NCBI RefSeq assembly: GCF_014201735.1
Contig: NZ_JACHFE010000003.1
Span: 372,001 to 436,000, forward strand
Origin: Marinobacter oulmenensis
GTDB taxonomy: Bacteria > Pseudomonadota > Gammaproteobacteria > Pseudomonadales > Oleiphilaceae
Length of the DNA: 64,000 nucleotides
Reading direction: 5' to 3'
The translations under genes were made by a program, and so were the position numbers. Every line of letters starts with the position of its first letter. The stretch's first letter is position 1. The notes under the pieces were generated by a model. The model was not told the DNA's origin and did no database searches. It saw only the letters and a program-made list of their open reading frames with translations. Of this stretch, positions 8,219 to 17,702 are shown in pieces.

Positions 8219-9529
8219 ATGGAGAAGCTTCACCATATCGTTATCGTCGGCGGCGGTGCCGGCGGTCTGGAACTGGCCACACGACTGGGCAACAGCCTGG
8301 GCAAAAAGAAAAAGGCCCGAATCTCCCTGGTGGACTCGGGGCTGACCCATGTCTGGAAACCCCTGCTACACGAGGTCGCCTCCGGCTCCCTCGACGCCAA
8401 CGCCAACGAGATCAACTACCGCGCCCATGCCCGTAAACACCATTACGAGTTCCAGCTGGGCCGGATGAGCGGCCTGGACCGGGACAGCAAAGAAATGATT
8501 ATCGCCCCCTTCCACGACGAGGACGGCGAGGAAGTGGTCCCCGAAAGGCGCCTGCCCTACGACACCCTGGTGATTTCAGTCGGCAGCACCGCCAATGACT
8601 TCGGCACGCCCGGCGCCCAGGACAACTGCCTGTTCCTGGACAGCCTGGAACAGGCCCGCCGGTTCCACAACCTGATGCTCAACGCCTTTCTGCGCAAGAA
8701 CCACGAGTCCCACAACGGCAAGGCCCACCATCTGGACATCACGATCATTGGTGCCGGCGCCACCGGCGTGGAACTGGCCGCCGAACTGCGTCTGGCCTCC
8801 CGGGAGCTTCCGGTTTACGGCATGAATCACCTGCAGTCCTCGGATGTCTCCATCACGGTCATTGAGGCCGCGGACCGTATCCTGCCGGCCCTGCCCGGCA
8901 GGCTGTCGGTGGCAGCCACAAAAGAACTCGAATACCAGAATGTGCGGGTGATGACTGGCCAGCCGGTCAGCGAGGTGCGTGAAGAAAGCCTGGTGATGAA
9001 AGACGGCAGTGAGCTGCACTCTGAGATGACCATCTGGGCGGCCGGCATCAAGGCACCGGCGTTTCTGGCGGAACTGGATGGCCTGGAGACCAACCGGGGC
9101 AACCAACTGGCGGTGGAACAGACCCTGCAGACCACGCGGGATTCCAACATCTTTGCCTTTGGTGACTGCGCGGCCTGCCCGCAGCCGGGCTCCGAACGCC
9201 CGGTACCGCCCCGGGCCCAGGCCGCTCACCAGCAGGCCGATACCCTGTTCAAGACCCTGTGCAACCGCCTGGAGGGCAAAGAGGGTGTCCCGTTTGTCTA
9301 TAACGACCATGGCTCCCTGATCAACTTCAGTCGCTACACCACGGTCGGCAACCTGATGGGCAACCTGTCCGGCCGCAGCATGTACATCGAAGGTAAGGTG
9401 GCGCGCCTGTTCTATGTGTCCCTGTACCGGATGCATCAGGTGGCCCTGCACGGTGTCCTGCGTACCGGCATCATCTGGCTGATGGACAAGATCACCCGGG
9501 CCATGCACCCGCGGCTGAAACTGCACTGA
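8219..9529 (+). CDS. ndh: Type II NADH dehydrogenase (NDH-2-like FAD oxidoreductase)
   Basis: 436 residues starting MEKLHHIVIVGGGAGGLELATRLG, a classic FAD-binding Rossmann motif. A second, NAD(P)H-binding motif ITIIGAGATGVELAAEL lies at about 178-194, and NIFAFGDCAACPQPG is the second FAD contact. The C-terminal region (MYIEGKVARLFYVSLYRMHQVALHGVLRTGIIWLMDKI) is the amphipathic membrane anchor of NDH-2 enzymes, which pass electrons from NADH to quinone without pumping protons. An in-frame upstream start inside the regulator is not preferred. The regulator is translated immediately before it. Confidence 0.88.
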   Translation: MEKLHHIVIVGGGAGGLELATRLGNSLGKKKKARISLVDSGLTHVWKPLLHEVASGSLDANANEINYRAHARKHHYEFQLGRMSGLDRDSKEMIIAPFHDEDGEEVVPERRLPYDTLVISVGSTANDFGTPGAQDNCLFLDSLEQARRFHNLMLNAFLRKNHESHNGKAHHLDITIIGAGATGVELAAELRLASRELPVYGMNHLQSSDVSITVIEAADRILPALPGRLSVAATKELEYQNVRVMTGQPVSEVREESLVMKDGSELHSEMTIWAAGIKAPAFLAELDGLETNRGNQLAVEQTLQTTRDSNIFAFGDCAACPQPGSERPVPPRAQAAHQQADTLFKTLCNRLEGKEGVPFVYNDHGSLINFSRYTTVGNLMGNLSGRSMYIEGKVARLFYVSLYRMHQVALHGVLRTGIIWLMDKITRAMHPRLKLH

Positions 9530-9531
9530 TC

Positions 9532-10476
9532 TCAGGCGTTAAAAAACGACAGGAATTCGTGCTCCTCACGCTGGGCCTGATGCAGAGCCACCGGGCTGAA
9601 CCGAACCTCGGTCCCCGGGGGCCGCTGGGCCAGCGCATCCAGGCCCCGTGGCGTTACCGCCCCCAGTTTCGGATAACCGCCAATGGTCTGCCGGTCATGC
9701 AACAGCACGATCGGCTGCCCGTCTGACGGCACCTGGATAGCCCCCAGGCTGGTGCCTTCCGAAATCAGGGTGTTGTCGGTCACCGCCAGGGCCGGTCCTT
9801 TCAGGCGCGCCCCCATACGATCAAACTGGGGTGAAAGCGTGTATGGCCTCTGGAAGAAGGTCTCCAGGGTCGCTGCAGAGAAGCGTTCAACCTGTGCCCC
9901 CAGAATAACGGGCAGAGATAGTGGGGTTTTGTAGTCGGGGCGCCATCCCTCCGGCACCTTCCGGTTGGCAACGGGCGCCAGCCCGGACAGGCAGGGCAGG
10001 TGATCCCCCTGCGCCAGCTTGCAGCCATCGCCGTTCAGGCTACCCATGCCCTCCCGGATGAAGCTGGCGCAACTGCCGCCCAGCCCCCGGCTGACCTGAA
10101 AGCCGCCAAGCACCGCGATGTAGGAACGGATGCCCGATTTCGGTACGCCCAGGGCCACCCGGTCGCCCGCCCGGAGCCTCAGGGTGCTCCACAGCGGCCG
10201 GGGCTCGCCATTAACCGTGCAGGCGGCATCCGCACCGGTGACCGCAATCTGGGTATCCAGCTCGCTGGTGAACTCAACGTTGCCGAAGGTGATTTCCAGG
10301 GCCGCCGAATCGTAGGCGTTGCCCAGCAGACGGTTCGCCCAGGCCCAGGCATGGCGGTCCATTGCGCCCCCGGCGGCCAGCCCCAGGTGCATGACACCCC
10401 GTCGCCCCGCATCCTGCAGAAGGGTAAAGAAACCCGGCCTGGTCACCACCAATCCCTGTCCGGCTGTGGCTGTCAT
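9532..10476 (-). CDS. pxpC: 5-oxoprolinase subunit C (biotin-dependent carboxyltransferase-like)
   Basis: 314 residues. Typical opening GLVVTRPGFFTLLQDAGRRGVMHLGLAAGGAMDRHAWAWANRLLGN is the hallmark of the PxpC/KipA carboxyltransferase C/D-like domain. With PxpA and PxpB it forms the prokaryotic ATP-dependent 5-oxoprolinase that opens pyroglutamate to glutamate. Its start overlaps the pxpB stop by four bases (ATGA). Last gene of the leftward pxpABC operon. Confidence 0.92.
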   Translation of the reverse strand: MTATAGQGLVVTRPGFFTLLQDAGRRGVMHLGLAAGGAMDRHAWAWANRLLGNAYDSAALEITFGNVEFTSELDTQIAVTGADAACTVNGEPRPLWSTLRLRAGDRVALGVPKSGIRSYIAVLGGFQVSRGLGGSCASFIREGMGSLNGDGCKLAQGDHLPCLSGLAPVANRKVPEGWRPDYKTPLSLPVILGAQVERFSAATLETFFQRPYTLSPQFDRMGARLKGPALAVTDNTLISEGTSLGAIQVPSDGQPIVLLHDRQTIGGYPKLGAVTPRGLDALAQRPPGTEVRFSPVALHQAQREEHEFLSFFNA

Positions 10477-11222
10477 GGCTGGCCTCCTTCGCTGGCCGGT
10501 GCTTGAGCCTCTTCACGCCATGGCAGGTCGTCCAGACGGCCGCCCAGTTCCAGGTAGCGTTCACGACTGATCGGGACAAACCGCACTTTCTGCCCGGCCT
10601 GCAGCAGGGAGGGCTGATCCCGGCCCGGATCAAACAGGGTAACCGGGGTACGGCCGATGAGATTCCAGCCGCCTGGAGACGCCAGGGGATAGAGGGCAGT
10701 CTGGGTGTCGGCAATGCCCAGGGTCCCTGCCGGCACTTTGGGCCGGGGCGTGGACTGCCGGGGCACGGCCAATGCCTCCGGCACCTGCCCGAGATAGGCA
10801 AACCCGGGGGCGAAACCAATGGCAAACACGTGATAGAGCTCCCCGCTGTGACGCCCGATCACCTGATCCACCGTCATTCCGGCCCTGTCGGCAACGTCTG
10901 CCAGGTCCGGGCCGACACTCGGGTCGTAGTAGACCGGTATATCCACCACCTCGCCGTCACTGTCTCCGGGGCCGATGGCCGGCAGGTCTGCCAGTGTGTC
11001 TGAAACATCACTGAGCAGGCTCGACAGATCGTCACGGGAGAGGTCATAACGGAGCAACACGGTGGTGTACGAGGGCACGATGTCCATCAATCGGTCGCCC
11101 ATGTCGGCCGCTATGGCATCGGCGGCCTGATGGACCCGGTCAGCCAGGGCAATATCGATCCGGTCCCCGAAATGCAGGGTGACCGTATCCACCCCGGTGA
11201 CCTCGTAACGCCAGAACATCAT
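10473..11222 (-). CDS. pxpB: 5-oxoprolinase subunit B (KipI family)
   Basis: 249 residues. KipI/allophanate-hydrolase subunit 1-like protein: [14 protein letters not shown] near residue 50, [54 protein letters not shown] in the centre and [31 protein letters not shown] near the C-terminus, the most conserved block of the family. It is the partner of PxpC in the 5-oxoprolinase complex. It overlaps pxpA and pxpC by four bases each, showing translational coupling. Confidence 0.92.
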   Translation of the reverse strand: MMFWRYEVTGVDTVTLHFGDRIDIALADRVHQAADAIAADMGDRLMDIVPSYTTVLLRYDLSRDDLSSLLSDVSDTLADLPAIGPGDSDGEVVDIPVYYDPSVGPDLADVADRAGMTVDQVIGRHSGELYHVFAIGFAPGFAYLGQVPEALAVPRQSTPRPKVPAGTLGIADTQTALYPLASPGGWNLIGRTPVTLFDPGRDQPSLLQAGQKVRFVPISRERYLELGGRLDDLPWREEAQAPASEGGQP

Positions 11223-11962
11223 GGCCGAGCCCCCAGGGCCTCACGAATGGCCTGCACCACCTCGACGGATTCCGGGTTGTCGCCATGCACACACAGCGAA
11301 TCGGCTTCCAGGACCACGGTTTCACCGGCAATCGTCGGGATCGACCTACCTTCGGCAATACGGATGGCCTGGTCAAGGATGGACGCCCTGTCCCTGTGCA
11401 CAGCCCCGGGCTGACTCCGGGAAACCAGGTAGCCATGGCTGTCATAGGCCCGGTCCGCAAAGGCCTCCAGAATCAGATCGACACCATGGTCCTGACAGGC
11501 AGCGCGGATACGCCCGTTATCGCGTGTCGTCATCGCCATCAGGGAAAGCGGTCGTGGGGAATGCCTGATCGCCACCAGCACCGCCTCAAGGAGCGCCGGA
11601 TCCCGCATCATGTCGTTATACAGTGCGCCATGGGGTTTGACGTAACTCAGGCTCCCGCCTTCCGATTCGGCAATGTGCCAGAGTGCCCCGATCTGGTAAC
11701 TGACCATGGCTGAGACCTCATCCGGATGGAGCGCCATTGAACGCCGGCCAAAGCCCTGAAGGTCCGGGTAGGCCGGGTGAGCGCCGAGCGCAACATCGGA
11801 AGCCAGAGCCAGGCGCACCGTGTTGCGCATGGTGACCGGATCACCGGCATGAAACCCGCACGCTATGTTTGCCTGGTCGATAAAGGGCATCACCTGACGA
11901 TCCATCCCCATGGTCCAGGCACCGAAGCTCTCACCAATATCACAGTTCAATAACATAGCCAT
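11219..11962 (-). CDS. pxpA: 5-oxoprolinase subunit A (LamB/YcsF family)
   Basis: About 245-247 residues. [54 protein letters not shown] and [23 protein letters not shown] are the standard LamB/YcsF blocks. The frame is open further upstream, but the family begins here; of two ATGs (11962 and 11956) the second has the GGGGG ribosome site at better spacing. First gene of pxpABC, divergent from the TRAP transporter, which suggests that the transporter brings in pyroglutamate or a precursor. Confidence 0.92.
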   Translation of the reverse strand: MAMLLNCDIGESFGAWTMGMDRQVMPFIDQANIACGFHAGDPVTMRNTVRLALASDVALGAHPAYPDLQGFGRRSMALHPDEVSAMVSYQIGALWHIAESEGGSLSYVKPHGALYNDMMRDPALLEAVLVAIRHSPRPLSLMAMTTRDNGRIRAACQDHGVDLILEAFADRAYDSHGYLVSRSQPGAVHRDRASILDQAIRIAEGRSIPTIAGETVVLEADSLCVHGDNPESVEVVQAIREALGARP

Positions 11963-12017
11963 TCCCCCGGGCCTCGCCCGCCAAACAAAAAACCGATCCA
12001 AAATTGACCTTAGAGAC

Positions 12018-12033
12018 AATTTATAGATAAATT
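12018..12033. promoter_or_regulatory. Perfect palindrome in pxpA/dctP divergent promoter region
   Basis: AATTTAT and ATAAATT flank a two-base centre, about 56 bp upstream of pxpA. Its symmetry and place make it a candidate operator, possibly for the winged-helix regulator encoded at the end of the TRAP operon. Confidence 0.45.
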
Positions 12034-12079
12034 ATCAACGATTCAACGCATAAGTACGTATTGTTTACCACCGAAATGT

Positions 12080-12108
12080 TTGACAGGCGTTCATAGGCTA
12101 ACTATCTT
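12080..12108 (+). promoter_or_regulatory. Sigma-70 promoter for the TRAP transporter operon
   Basis: A perfect -35 box TTGACA (12080-12085), a 17-base spacer and -10 box TATCTT (12103-12108, four of six matches), about 100 bp before the dctP-type gene. Confidence 0.6.
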
Positions 12109-12208
12109 GCCCAAATAAGAAACAGTTGCAGTACGCACTCGCTTTACCTGTAGCTCGCCATCGCGGGGTCCAGGATTACGCTCAACGTGAGACACACAGG
12201 AGAAAAAC

Positions 12209-13183
12209 ATGAACACCATTCGAAAAGGCCTTGCGGCCATCGCACTGTCGGCGCTTGTGGGCCCGGCCGTGGCAGAAACCAACTGGGATATGCCCACGCC
12301 CTATGGCGACTCCAACTTCCATACCGTCAACATCCGCAGCTTTGCTGATGACGTCCGGGAGGCCACCAATGGCGAGCTGGACATCACGGTTCACAGCAGC
12401 GGATCGCTGATCAAGCACCCGGAAATCAAAAGTTCGGTTCGCCGGGGACTGGTTCCGATTGGCGAGCTGATCATGTCCCGGCTGGCGAACGAGGACGCCC
12501 TGTTTGCGGTGGATTCCGTTCCCTACCTGGCAAGCAATTACGACGAGGCGTGGGACCTGTGGCAGGCCTCACGGGATATCCTGGCAAAACGCCTGGAGCG
12601 CCAGCGCCTGAAACTGCTGTTCGCCGTACCCTGGCCGCCGCAGGGCATTTACACCCAGTTCCAGATCGAAACCGGCGAGGAACTTCAGGGCGTGAAAATG
12701 CGCGCCTACAACAAATCCAGCGAACGCCTGACGGAGCTGCTGGGGGCCATCCCCACCCAGGTGGAAGTGCCGGACATCCCGACCGCCTTCGGCACCGGCC
12801 GCGTTGACGCGATGATCACGTCACCGTCCACCGGCGCCAATACCCGTGCCTGGGATTACCTGAGCCACTTCAACCATGCCCAGCTGTGGCTGCCCAAAAA
12901 CATGGTCATTGTGAACGCCCGGGCGTTCAAACGCCTTCCGGAGTCAGTTCAGGCCGCCGTTGAAACCGCAGCAGCGGAAGCGGAAAAGCGGGGCTGGGCT
13001 GCCAGCAAGAAGGAAACCGCCAGCAAGATCCAGATCATGGAAGACAACGGCATTGTCGTGTCTGAACCCAGCGATGCCCTGGTCAAGCGCCTCAAGGACG
13101 TTGGCGACACCATGACCCAGGAATGGATCGAGCAGGCCGGTGACGACGGCCAGGCGCTGATCGAAGCATACCGGGCCCGCTGA
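12209..13183 (+). CDS. TRAP transporter substrate-binding protein, DctP family
   Basis: 324 residues with a cleavable signal peptide (MNTIRKGLAAIALSALVGPAVAET). The mature part has the DctP pattern: HTVNIRSFADDVREATNGELDITVHSSGSL, RRGLVPIGELIMSRLANEDALFAVDSVPYLA, and the conserved arginine region GVKMRAYNKSSERLTELLGAIPTQVEVPDIPTAFGTGRVDAMI, where Arg normally binds a carboxylate. It captures an organic acid in the periplasm for the membrane subunits encoded next. The divergent pxpABC operon points to 5-oxoproline or a related compound; this is inference. Confidence 0.9.
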   Translation: MNTIRKGLAAIALSALVGPAVAETNWDMPTPYGDSNFHTVNIRSFADDVREATNGELDITVHSSGSLIKHPEIKSSVRRGLVPIGELIMSRLANEDALFAVDSVPYLASNYDEAWDLWQASRDILAKRLERQRLKLLFAVPWPPQGIYTQFQIETGEELQGVKMRAYNKSSERLTELLGAIPTQVEVPDIPTAFGTGRVDAMITSPSTGANTRAWDYLSHFNHAQLWLPKNMVIVNARAFKRLPESVQAAVETAAAEAEKRGWAASKKETASKIQIMEDNGIVVSEPSDALVKRLKDVGDTMTQEWIEQAGDDGQALIEAYRAR

Positions 13184-13220
13184 GGCCTGACTCAATAACG
13201 GCTATCCAGAGGCGATTGCC

Positions 13221-13760
13221 ATGCGCAGGTTTCTAGACACGATTTACCGCTTCGGTGGTTTTGTCTCGGCGTTCCAGCTCACCCTGATCATGATCATGGT
13301 GGTCCTTCAGGTGCTGGGACGGCTTCTGGATACGGTCCTGCTGGCCCTGGGGATGAACTCCCTGGGCCTTCAGATCCCCGGGCTCGCCGAGCTCGCGGGA
13401 TTCCTTCTTCTCGGCGCCACCTTCACGGGCCTGGCCTACACCTTTGTGGGCGGCGGCCATATTCGTGTCGATATCGTGCACCGGGCCCTGCCCGGCAAGG
13501 TCCAGCGTCCGCTCGACATTCTGGTCACGCTGATTGCGCTCGCCATCACCGTTTATGGCATCTGGTTCAGCGTACTGCTCGCTTACGAAAGTTACGACTT
13601 TGGCGATGTCTCGATCGGCATGGTGCCGGTGCCCCTTTGGATTCCGCAGACGGTCATGGTTGCAGGGCTGGGGCTTCTGGCTATCGCATTGCTGGATCTG
13701 TTCATCGGCCTGATCACCGGTCGGGTTACCCAAATCAAAGACGAAGGCCCCCAGGAGTAA
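13221..13760 (+). CDS. TRAP transporter small permease, DctQ family
   Basis: 179 residues with four predicted membrane helices (about 14-37, 52-75, 92-114, 134-160), the layout of DctQ subunits. The loop FVGGGHIRVDIVHRALP contains the family G-HIRVD motif. It lies between the binding protein and the large permease; the large-subunit gene starts three bases after its stop. Confidence 0.88.
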   Translation: MRRFLDTIYRFGGFVSAFQLTLIMIMVVLQVLGRLLDTVLLALGMNSLGLQIPGLAELAGFLLLGATFTGLAYTFVGGGHIRVDIVHRALPGKVQRPLDILVTLIALAITVYGIWFSVLLAYESYDFGDVSIGMVPVPLWIPQTVMVAGLGLLAIALLDLFIGLITGRVTQIKDEGPQE

Positions 13761-13763
13761 ACC

Positions 13764-15068
13764 ATGGACATGATCTCAATGAGCCTTCTCCTGCTGCTGG
13801 GGCTTCTGGTTCTGCTTGGCGCCGGCCTCTGGGTGGCGTTTGCTCTGACCGCGACCGGGCTGGTGGCACTGCAGTTTTTCAGCAACATCCCGGTGGGCAC
13901 CAGCCTGGCAACCTCGTTCTACAGCGCCAGTGTTTCCTGGGAGCTGGCAGCCCTGCCCATGTTCATCTGGATGGGTGAAGTGCTGTTCCGCTCCCGGCTG
14001 TCCCAGGAAATGTTCACCGGCATCGCGCCCTGGGTGGGCCGGGTTCCGGGCCGGCTGCTGCACACCAATATCATCGGTTGTGGCATCTTTGCGGCCATTT
14101 CCGGATCTTCCGCAGCCACCGCAGCGACCATTGGCAAGATGTCGGTGCCGGAGCTCACCGAGCGTGGCTACGACCGCAAGCAGATCCTGGGCACGCTGGC
14201 CGGCTCCGCCACCCTCGGGCTGCTGATTCCGCCCTCGATCATCCTGATTGTCTACGGGGTGGCGACCGAACAGTCCATCGCCCGCCTGTTTGTCGCCGGC
14301 ATCCTGCCCGGCATGCTGCTGATGGCCCTGTTTGTCGGCTATGTGGCGATCTGGTCGAAGATCAATCCGGACGGCGTGCCGTCCGAAGCTGAGGAAGCGC
14401 TGCCCCTGGCCGAGAAAATTCGCCGCAGCAAGCCGCTGATTCCGGTGGTGCTGCTGATTGTGGGGGTGATCGGCTCTATCTACGGTGGCATCGCCTCACC
14501 CACAGAATCGGCAGCCGTGGGCGTGGCCCTGGCACACCTGCTGTCCTGGTATGGCGGTTCCCTGAACCGGGAGACCTTCAGCCAGGCGCTGATGGGCACC
14601 GTGAAAACCTCCACCATGATCGCGTTCATTCTGGTGGGCGCCCACTTCCTGACTGTCTCCATGGCGTTTACCGGCATTCCCAGGGAACTCGCCGAGTGGA
14701 TCAGTACCCTCTCGCTGACACCCGGAATGCTGCTGTTTGCCCTGACCATCTTCTTTGTTCTGCTGGGCTGCTTCCTCGATGGCATCTCGGTGGTGGTACT
14801 GACCACGTCCATCATCCTGCCCATGGTGGAAGCCGCAGGCATTGATCCGCTGTGGTTCGGCATCTATCTGGTGATCGTCGTCGAGATGAGCCAGATTACG
14901 CCGCCGGTCGGCTTTAACCTGTTTGTGATCCAGGGCCTGACCGGGGAGAACATCCTCAAGGTGGCGCTGGCCGCATTGCCCTATTTCCTGTTGCTACTCA
15001 CCGGCGTAATACTTATAACTGTGTTCCCGCAAATTGCGACCTTCCTGCCCCATCAGATGGGCAGTTGA
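13764..15068 (+). CDS. TRAP transporter large permease, DctM family
   Basis: 434 residues, about twelve membrane helices. Conserved DctM segments are visible: MFIWMGEVLFRSRLSQEMF, GISGSSAATAATIGKMSVPEL (here IFAAISGSSAATAATIG), GSATLGLLIPPSIILIVYGVATEQSI, GIASPTESAAVGV and EMSQITPPVGFNLFV. It forms the sodium-coupled translocation channel with the DctQ subunit. Third gene of the TRAP operon. Confidence 0.92.
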   Translation: MDMISMSLLLLLGLLVLLGAGLWVAFALTATGLVALQFFSNIPVGTSLATSFYSASVSWELAALPMFIWMGEVLFRSRLSQEMFTGIAPWVGRVPGRLLHTNIIGCGIFAAISGSSAATAATIGKMSVPELTERGYDRKQILGTLAGSATLGLLIPPSIILIVYGVATEQSIARLFVAGILPGMLLMALFVGYVAIWSKINPDGVPSEAEEALPLAEKIRRSKPLIPVVLLIVGVIGSIYGGIASPTESAAVGVALAHLLSWYGGSLNRETFSQALMGTVKTSTMIAFILVGAHFLTVSMAFTGIPRELAEWISTLSLTPGMLLFALTIFFVLLGCFLDGISVVVLTTSIILPMVEAAGIDPLWFGIYLVIVVEMSQITPPVGFNLFVIQGLTGENILKVALAALPYFLLLLTGVILITVFPQIATFLPHQMGS

Positions 15069-15134
15069 TGGCAGTCGCTCTCGAGCCCGGTGTTGGACCA
15101 TCGATTTTCGCGAACCCAGTCAGGTAAGACGACC

Positions 15135-15698
15135 ATGAAAAACAATGAACAAGGTGATTCAGGCCAGCAACAGGCGGCACCGCCCTCCGAGGCCAAGCAC
15201 ATCGGCCCGATCGTTTCCTCTGCGCACCTGTCCGGTCGCGCGGCGGAGCTGTCGGAACTGGAATTCGGGCTGATTGTTGCCGGCAATGCCTTCAATCGCT
15301 GGATGATGCGATGCATGAACGCAGCCGGCCTGCCCGACCTGAGCCCCCTGGACATCCTCGTTCTTCACAGTGTTAATCATCGGGGCCGGGCCAAAAAATC
15401 AGCGGATATCTGCCTGGTGCTGAATGTGGAGGACACCCACACGGTTACGTATGCGCTCAAGAAGCTGGTGAAGCATGGCGTGGTGGCGTCCGAACGCCGG
15501 GGCAAAGAGACCCTGTACTCGATCACCGACAAGGGCGAGTCCGTCTGCAAATCCTACGCAGAAATCCGGGAAAGCTGCCTGGTGGACTCGCTGCGCACTC
15601 TCGGTTTTTCCAATACCGACCTGGGCTCCATCGCCAGTTTCCTCCGGGGCGTGTCCGGCCTCTACGACCAGGCGGCCCGCTCAGCCGCATCGCTGTAG
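15135..15698 (+). CDS. Winged-helix (MarR-like) DNA-binding regulator
   Basis: 187 residues from the ATG at 15135. The middle (LSPLDILVLHSVNHRGRAKKSADICLVLNVEDTHTVTYALKKLVKHGVVASERRGKETLYSITDKG) is a winged helix of the MarR-like COG5631 type. The N-terminal 35 residues are low-complexity. It follows the TRAP permease by 66 bp in the same direction and probably regulates the TRAP/pxp divergent promoters; the palindrome at 12018-12033 is a candidate target. Confidence 0.75.
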   Translation: MKNNEQGDSGQQQAAPPSEAKHIGPIVSSAHLSGRAAELSELEFGLIVAGNAFNRWMMRCMNAAGLPDLSPLDILVLHSVNHRGRAKKSADICLVLNVEDTHTVTYALKKLVKHGVVASERRGKETLYSITDKGESVCKSYAEIRESCLVDSLRTLGFSNTDLGSIASFLRGVSGLYDQAARSAASL

Positions 15699-15736
15699 GC
15701 ACAACCACCTGCAAGCACAATCAAAGGACCGGGGAC

Positions 15737-15810
15737 TGGAGCGGGCGAAGGGAATCGAACCCTCGTCGTAGGCTTGGGAAGCCTCTGCTCTACCATTGAG
15801 CTACGCCCGC
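15737..15810 (-). tRNA. tRNA-Gly, anticodon TCC
   Basis: On the minus strand the sequence begins GCGGGCGTAGCTCAATGGTA and ends with GTTCGATTCCCTTCGCCCGC, discriminator T and encoded CCA. Acceptor stem, D-arm, anticodon loop CTTCCCA with TCC, and T-arm all form. 74 bases, close to the E. coli glyT sequence. Confidence 0.97.
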
Positions 15811-15881
15811 CTGCATAATGAAGGCATCAGCAATATAGGCCCGAATCCGCATTCGGGCAACCCCCTTTGGTCTGGAGTCTG

Positions 15882-17594
15882 ATGGATCCCACGCTAACCC
15901 TCATTGGCGCCCTGATGCTGGTCATCAGCATCGTCCTGAGCCCGCTTTCAAGCCGTGTTGGCATGCCTGTGCTGCTGGTATTCCTGGTGGTGGGCATGAT
16001 GATGGGCGAGGACGGGCCCGGCGGCATTGTCTTTGATGACTTCGAACTAGCCTTCCTGATTGCCAACCTGGCCCTGGGCGTGATCCTGCTGGACGGCGGC
16101 ATGCGCACCCGGGCCGAGACCTTCCGGGTGGGCCTGCGGCCCGCGCTCATGCTGGCCACTGTCGGTGTCGGGCTCACCGCCCTGGGCGCGGCCGTGGTGG
16201 CCTGGTGGGTGTTCGAACTGCACTGGCTGATGGCGCTGCTGATCGGCGCCATCATCTCCTCCACCGACGCGGCGGCGGTGTTCTCGCTGCTGCAGGGCCG
16301 GGGCCTGCATTTGAATGAGCGGGTCAGTGCGACGCTGGAAATCGAATCCGGCAGCAACGACCCCATGGCCATCTTTCTCACCCTGATGCTGGTCACCATC
16401 ATCAGCCAGCATGAGGACGGCAATCTGGTGTCCGGGCTCTGGATGCTGGTGCAGCAATTCGGCCTGGGCAGCGTGATCGGTGTCGCCGGTGGTTTTGTGG
16501 TGGTGGAACTGGCCAACCGAATCCGGCTGACACCGGCACTCTATCCGTTGCTGGTAGCCGCCGCCGGCATCGTGGTGTTTTCCGCCACCAATGCCATTGG
16601 CGGCAGCGGTTTCCTGGGCATCTACCTGACCGGCGTGGTGATCGGCAATCGCCGGGTGCGGATGATGCCGATGATCCTGCAGGTGCACGACGGTCTGGCC
16701 TGGCTGGCCCAGCTCTGCCTGTTCCTGATTCTGGGGCTGCTGGTCAATCCCTCCGACCTGGTGCCCCTGGCCGGTGCCGGCCTGATCCTGGCCCTGGCCC
16801 TGATTTTCCTGATCCGCCCGCTGGCGGTACTGATGACGCTCTGGCCGTTCGGCTTCAACCGGCGCGAACTCGGCTTCATCAGTTGGACCGGGCTGCGCGG
16901 CGCCGTGCCCATTGTGCTGGCGCTGTTTCCGGTGATTGCCAACCTGCCCGATGCCCAACTGGTCTTCCACGCCGCCTTCTTCATCGTGCTGGTGTCACTG
17001 GTGGTGCAGGGCACCACCATGGCGCCGCTGGCCCGCAAACTGCGCCTGGAAGTCCCCGCCAGCGAGGATCCCTATCGCCGGCTGCCCCTGGATGCCCCCG
17101 CCGCCGGCGATCACGAACTCATGCTGTTCCCGCTGCGGGGCCAGGCCTGGGAAAAACCGCGCAAACTGGGCCAGCTCCGGCTACCGAAGAACACGGCCAT
17201 CGCCGGGATTTTCCGCAACCGTGACTGCCTGCCGCCGGCGGATGATCTGGAAGTGGCCTCCGGCGACACCATCGCCCTGTTTGCCACGCCCTCGGTGCTG
17301 TCAGAACTGGGCAAGGCCCTGAGCGGGCGCCAGGCGCCCCGGCACCTGGCCGAGCGCACCTTCTTTGGTGACTTTGTGCTCAATGGCGATGCCCTGCTGG
17401 GCGATGTCGAGCAGGTTTACGGCATCGAGTTCCAGCAGCTGTCGCCCGAGTTGTCCCTGGCCGAGTGTTTTGCCCGTCGCACCAAGGGCCACCCGGTGGT
17501 GGGCGATGTGGTGACACTGGGCCCGGTCACACTGGTCGCCCGCGCCACGGAGGCGGACCGGGTGACCAAGGTTGGCCTGAAGATGGATGGCTGA
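15882..17594 (+). CDS. nhaP2: K+/H+ antiporter of the CPA1 family (NhaP2/CvrA type)
   Basis: 570 residues from the ATG at 15882, which has a GGAG ribosome site four bases away; an upstream TTG in frame is less likely. About twelve to thirteen helices fill residues 1-390, with the ion-site sequences SSTDAAAVFSLL and ESGSNDPMAIFLTL, and GLRGAVPIVLALFPV. The C-terminal cytoplasmic half has a TrkA-C/RCK domain (about 410-490) and a final CorC/HlyC-like domain, the NhaP2 arrangement. It expels potassium in exchange for protons. Single gene beside tRNA-Gly. Confidence 0.9.
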   Translation: MDPTLTLIGALMLVISIVLSPLSSRVGMPVLLVFLVVGMMMGEDGPGGIVFDDFELAFLIANLALGVILLDGGMRTRAETFRVGLRPALMLATVGVGLTALGAAVVAWWVFELHWLMALLIGAIISSTDAAAVFSLLQGRGLHLNERVSATLEIESGSNDPMAIFLTLMLVTIISQHEDGNLVSGLWMLVQQFGLGSVIGVAGGFVVVELANRIRLTPALYPLLVAAAGIVVFSATNAIGGSGFLGIYLTGVVIGNRRVRMMPMILQVHDGLAWLAQLCLFLILGLLVNPSDLVPLAGAGLILALALIFLIRPLAVLMTLWPFGFNRRELGFISWTGLRGAVPIVLALFPVIANLPDAQLVFHAAFFIVLVSLVVQGTTMAPLARKLRLEVPASEDPYRRLPLDAPAAGDHELMLFPLRGQAWEKPRKLGQLRLPKNTAIAGIFRNRDCLPPADDLEVASGDTIALFATPSVLSELGKALSGRQAPRHLAERTFFGDFVLNGDALLGDVEQVYGIEFQQLSPELSLAECFARRTKGHPVVGDVVTLGPVTLVARATEADRVTKVGLKMDG

Positions 17595-17702
17595 CACCGT
17601 TGGTTAACAAACACCCGACAAAAGGGGTTATCACCGGCACGGTCAGTTGTGCTATAAACCACATGAATGAAATTTAACATTGACCGGCATTACGGAACCC
17701 TC

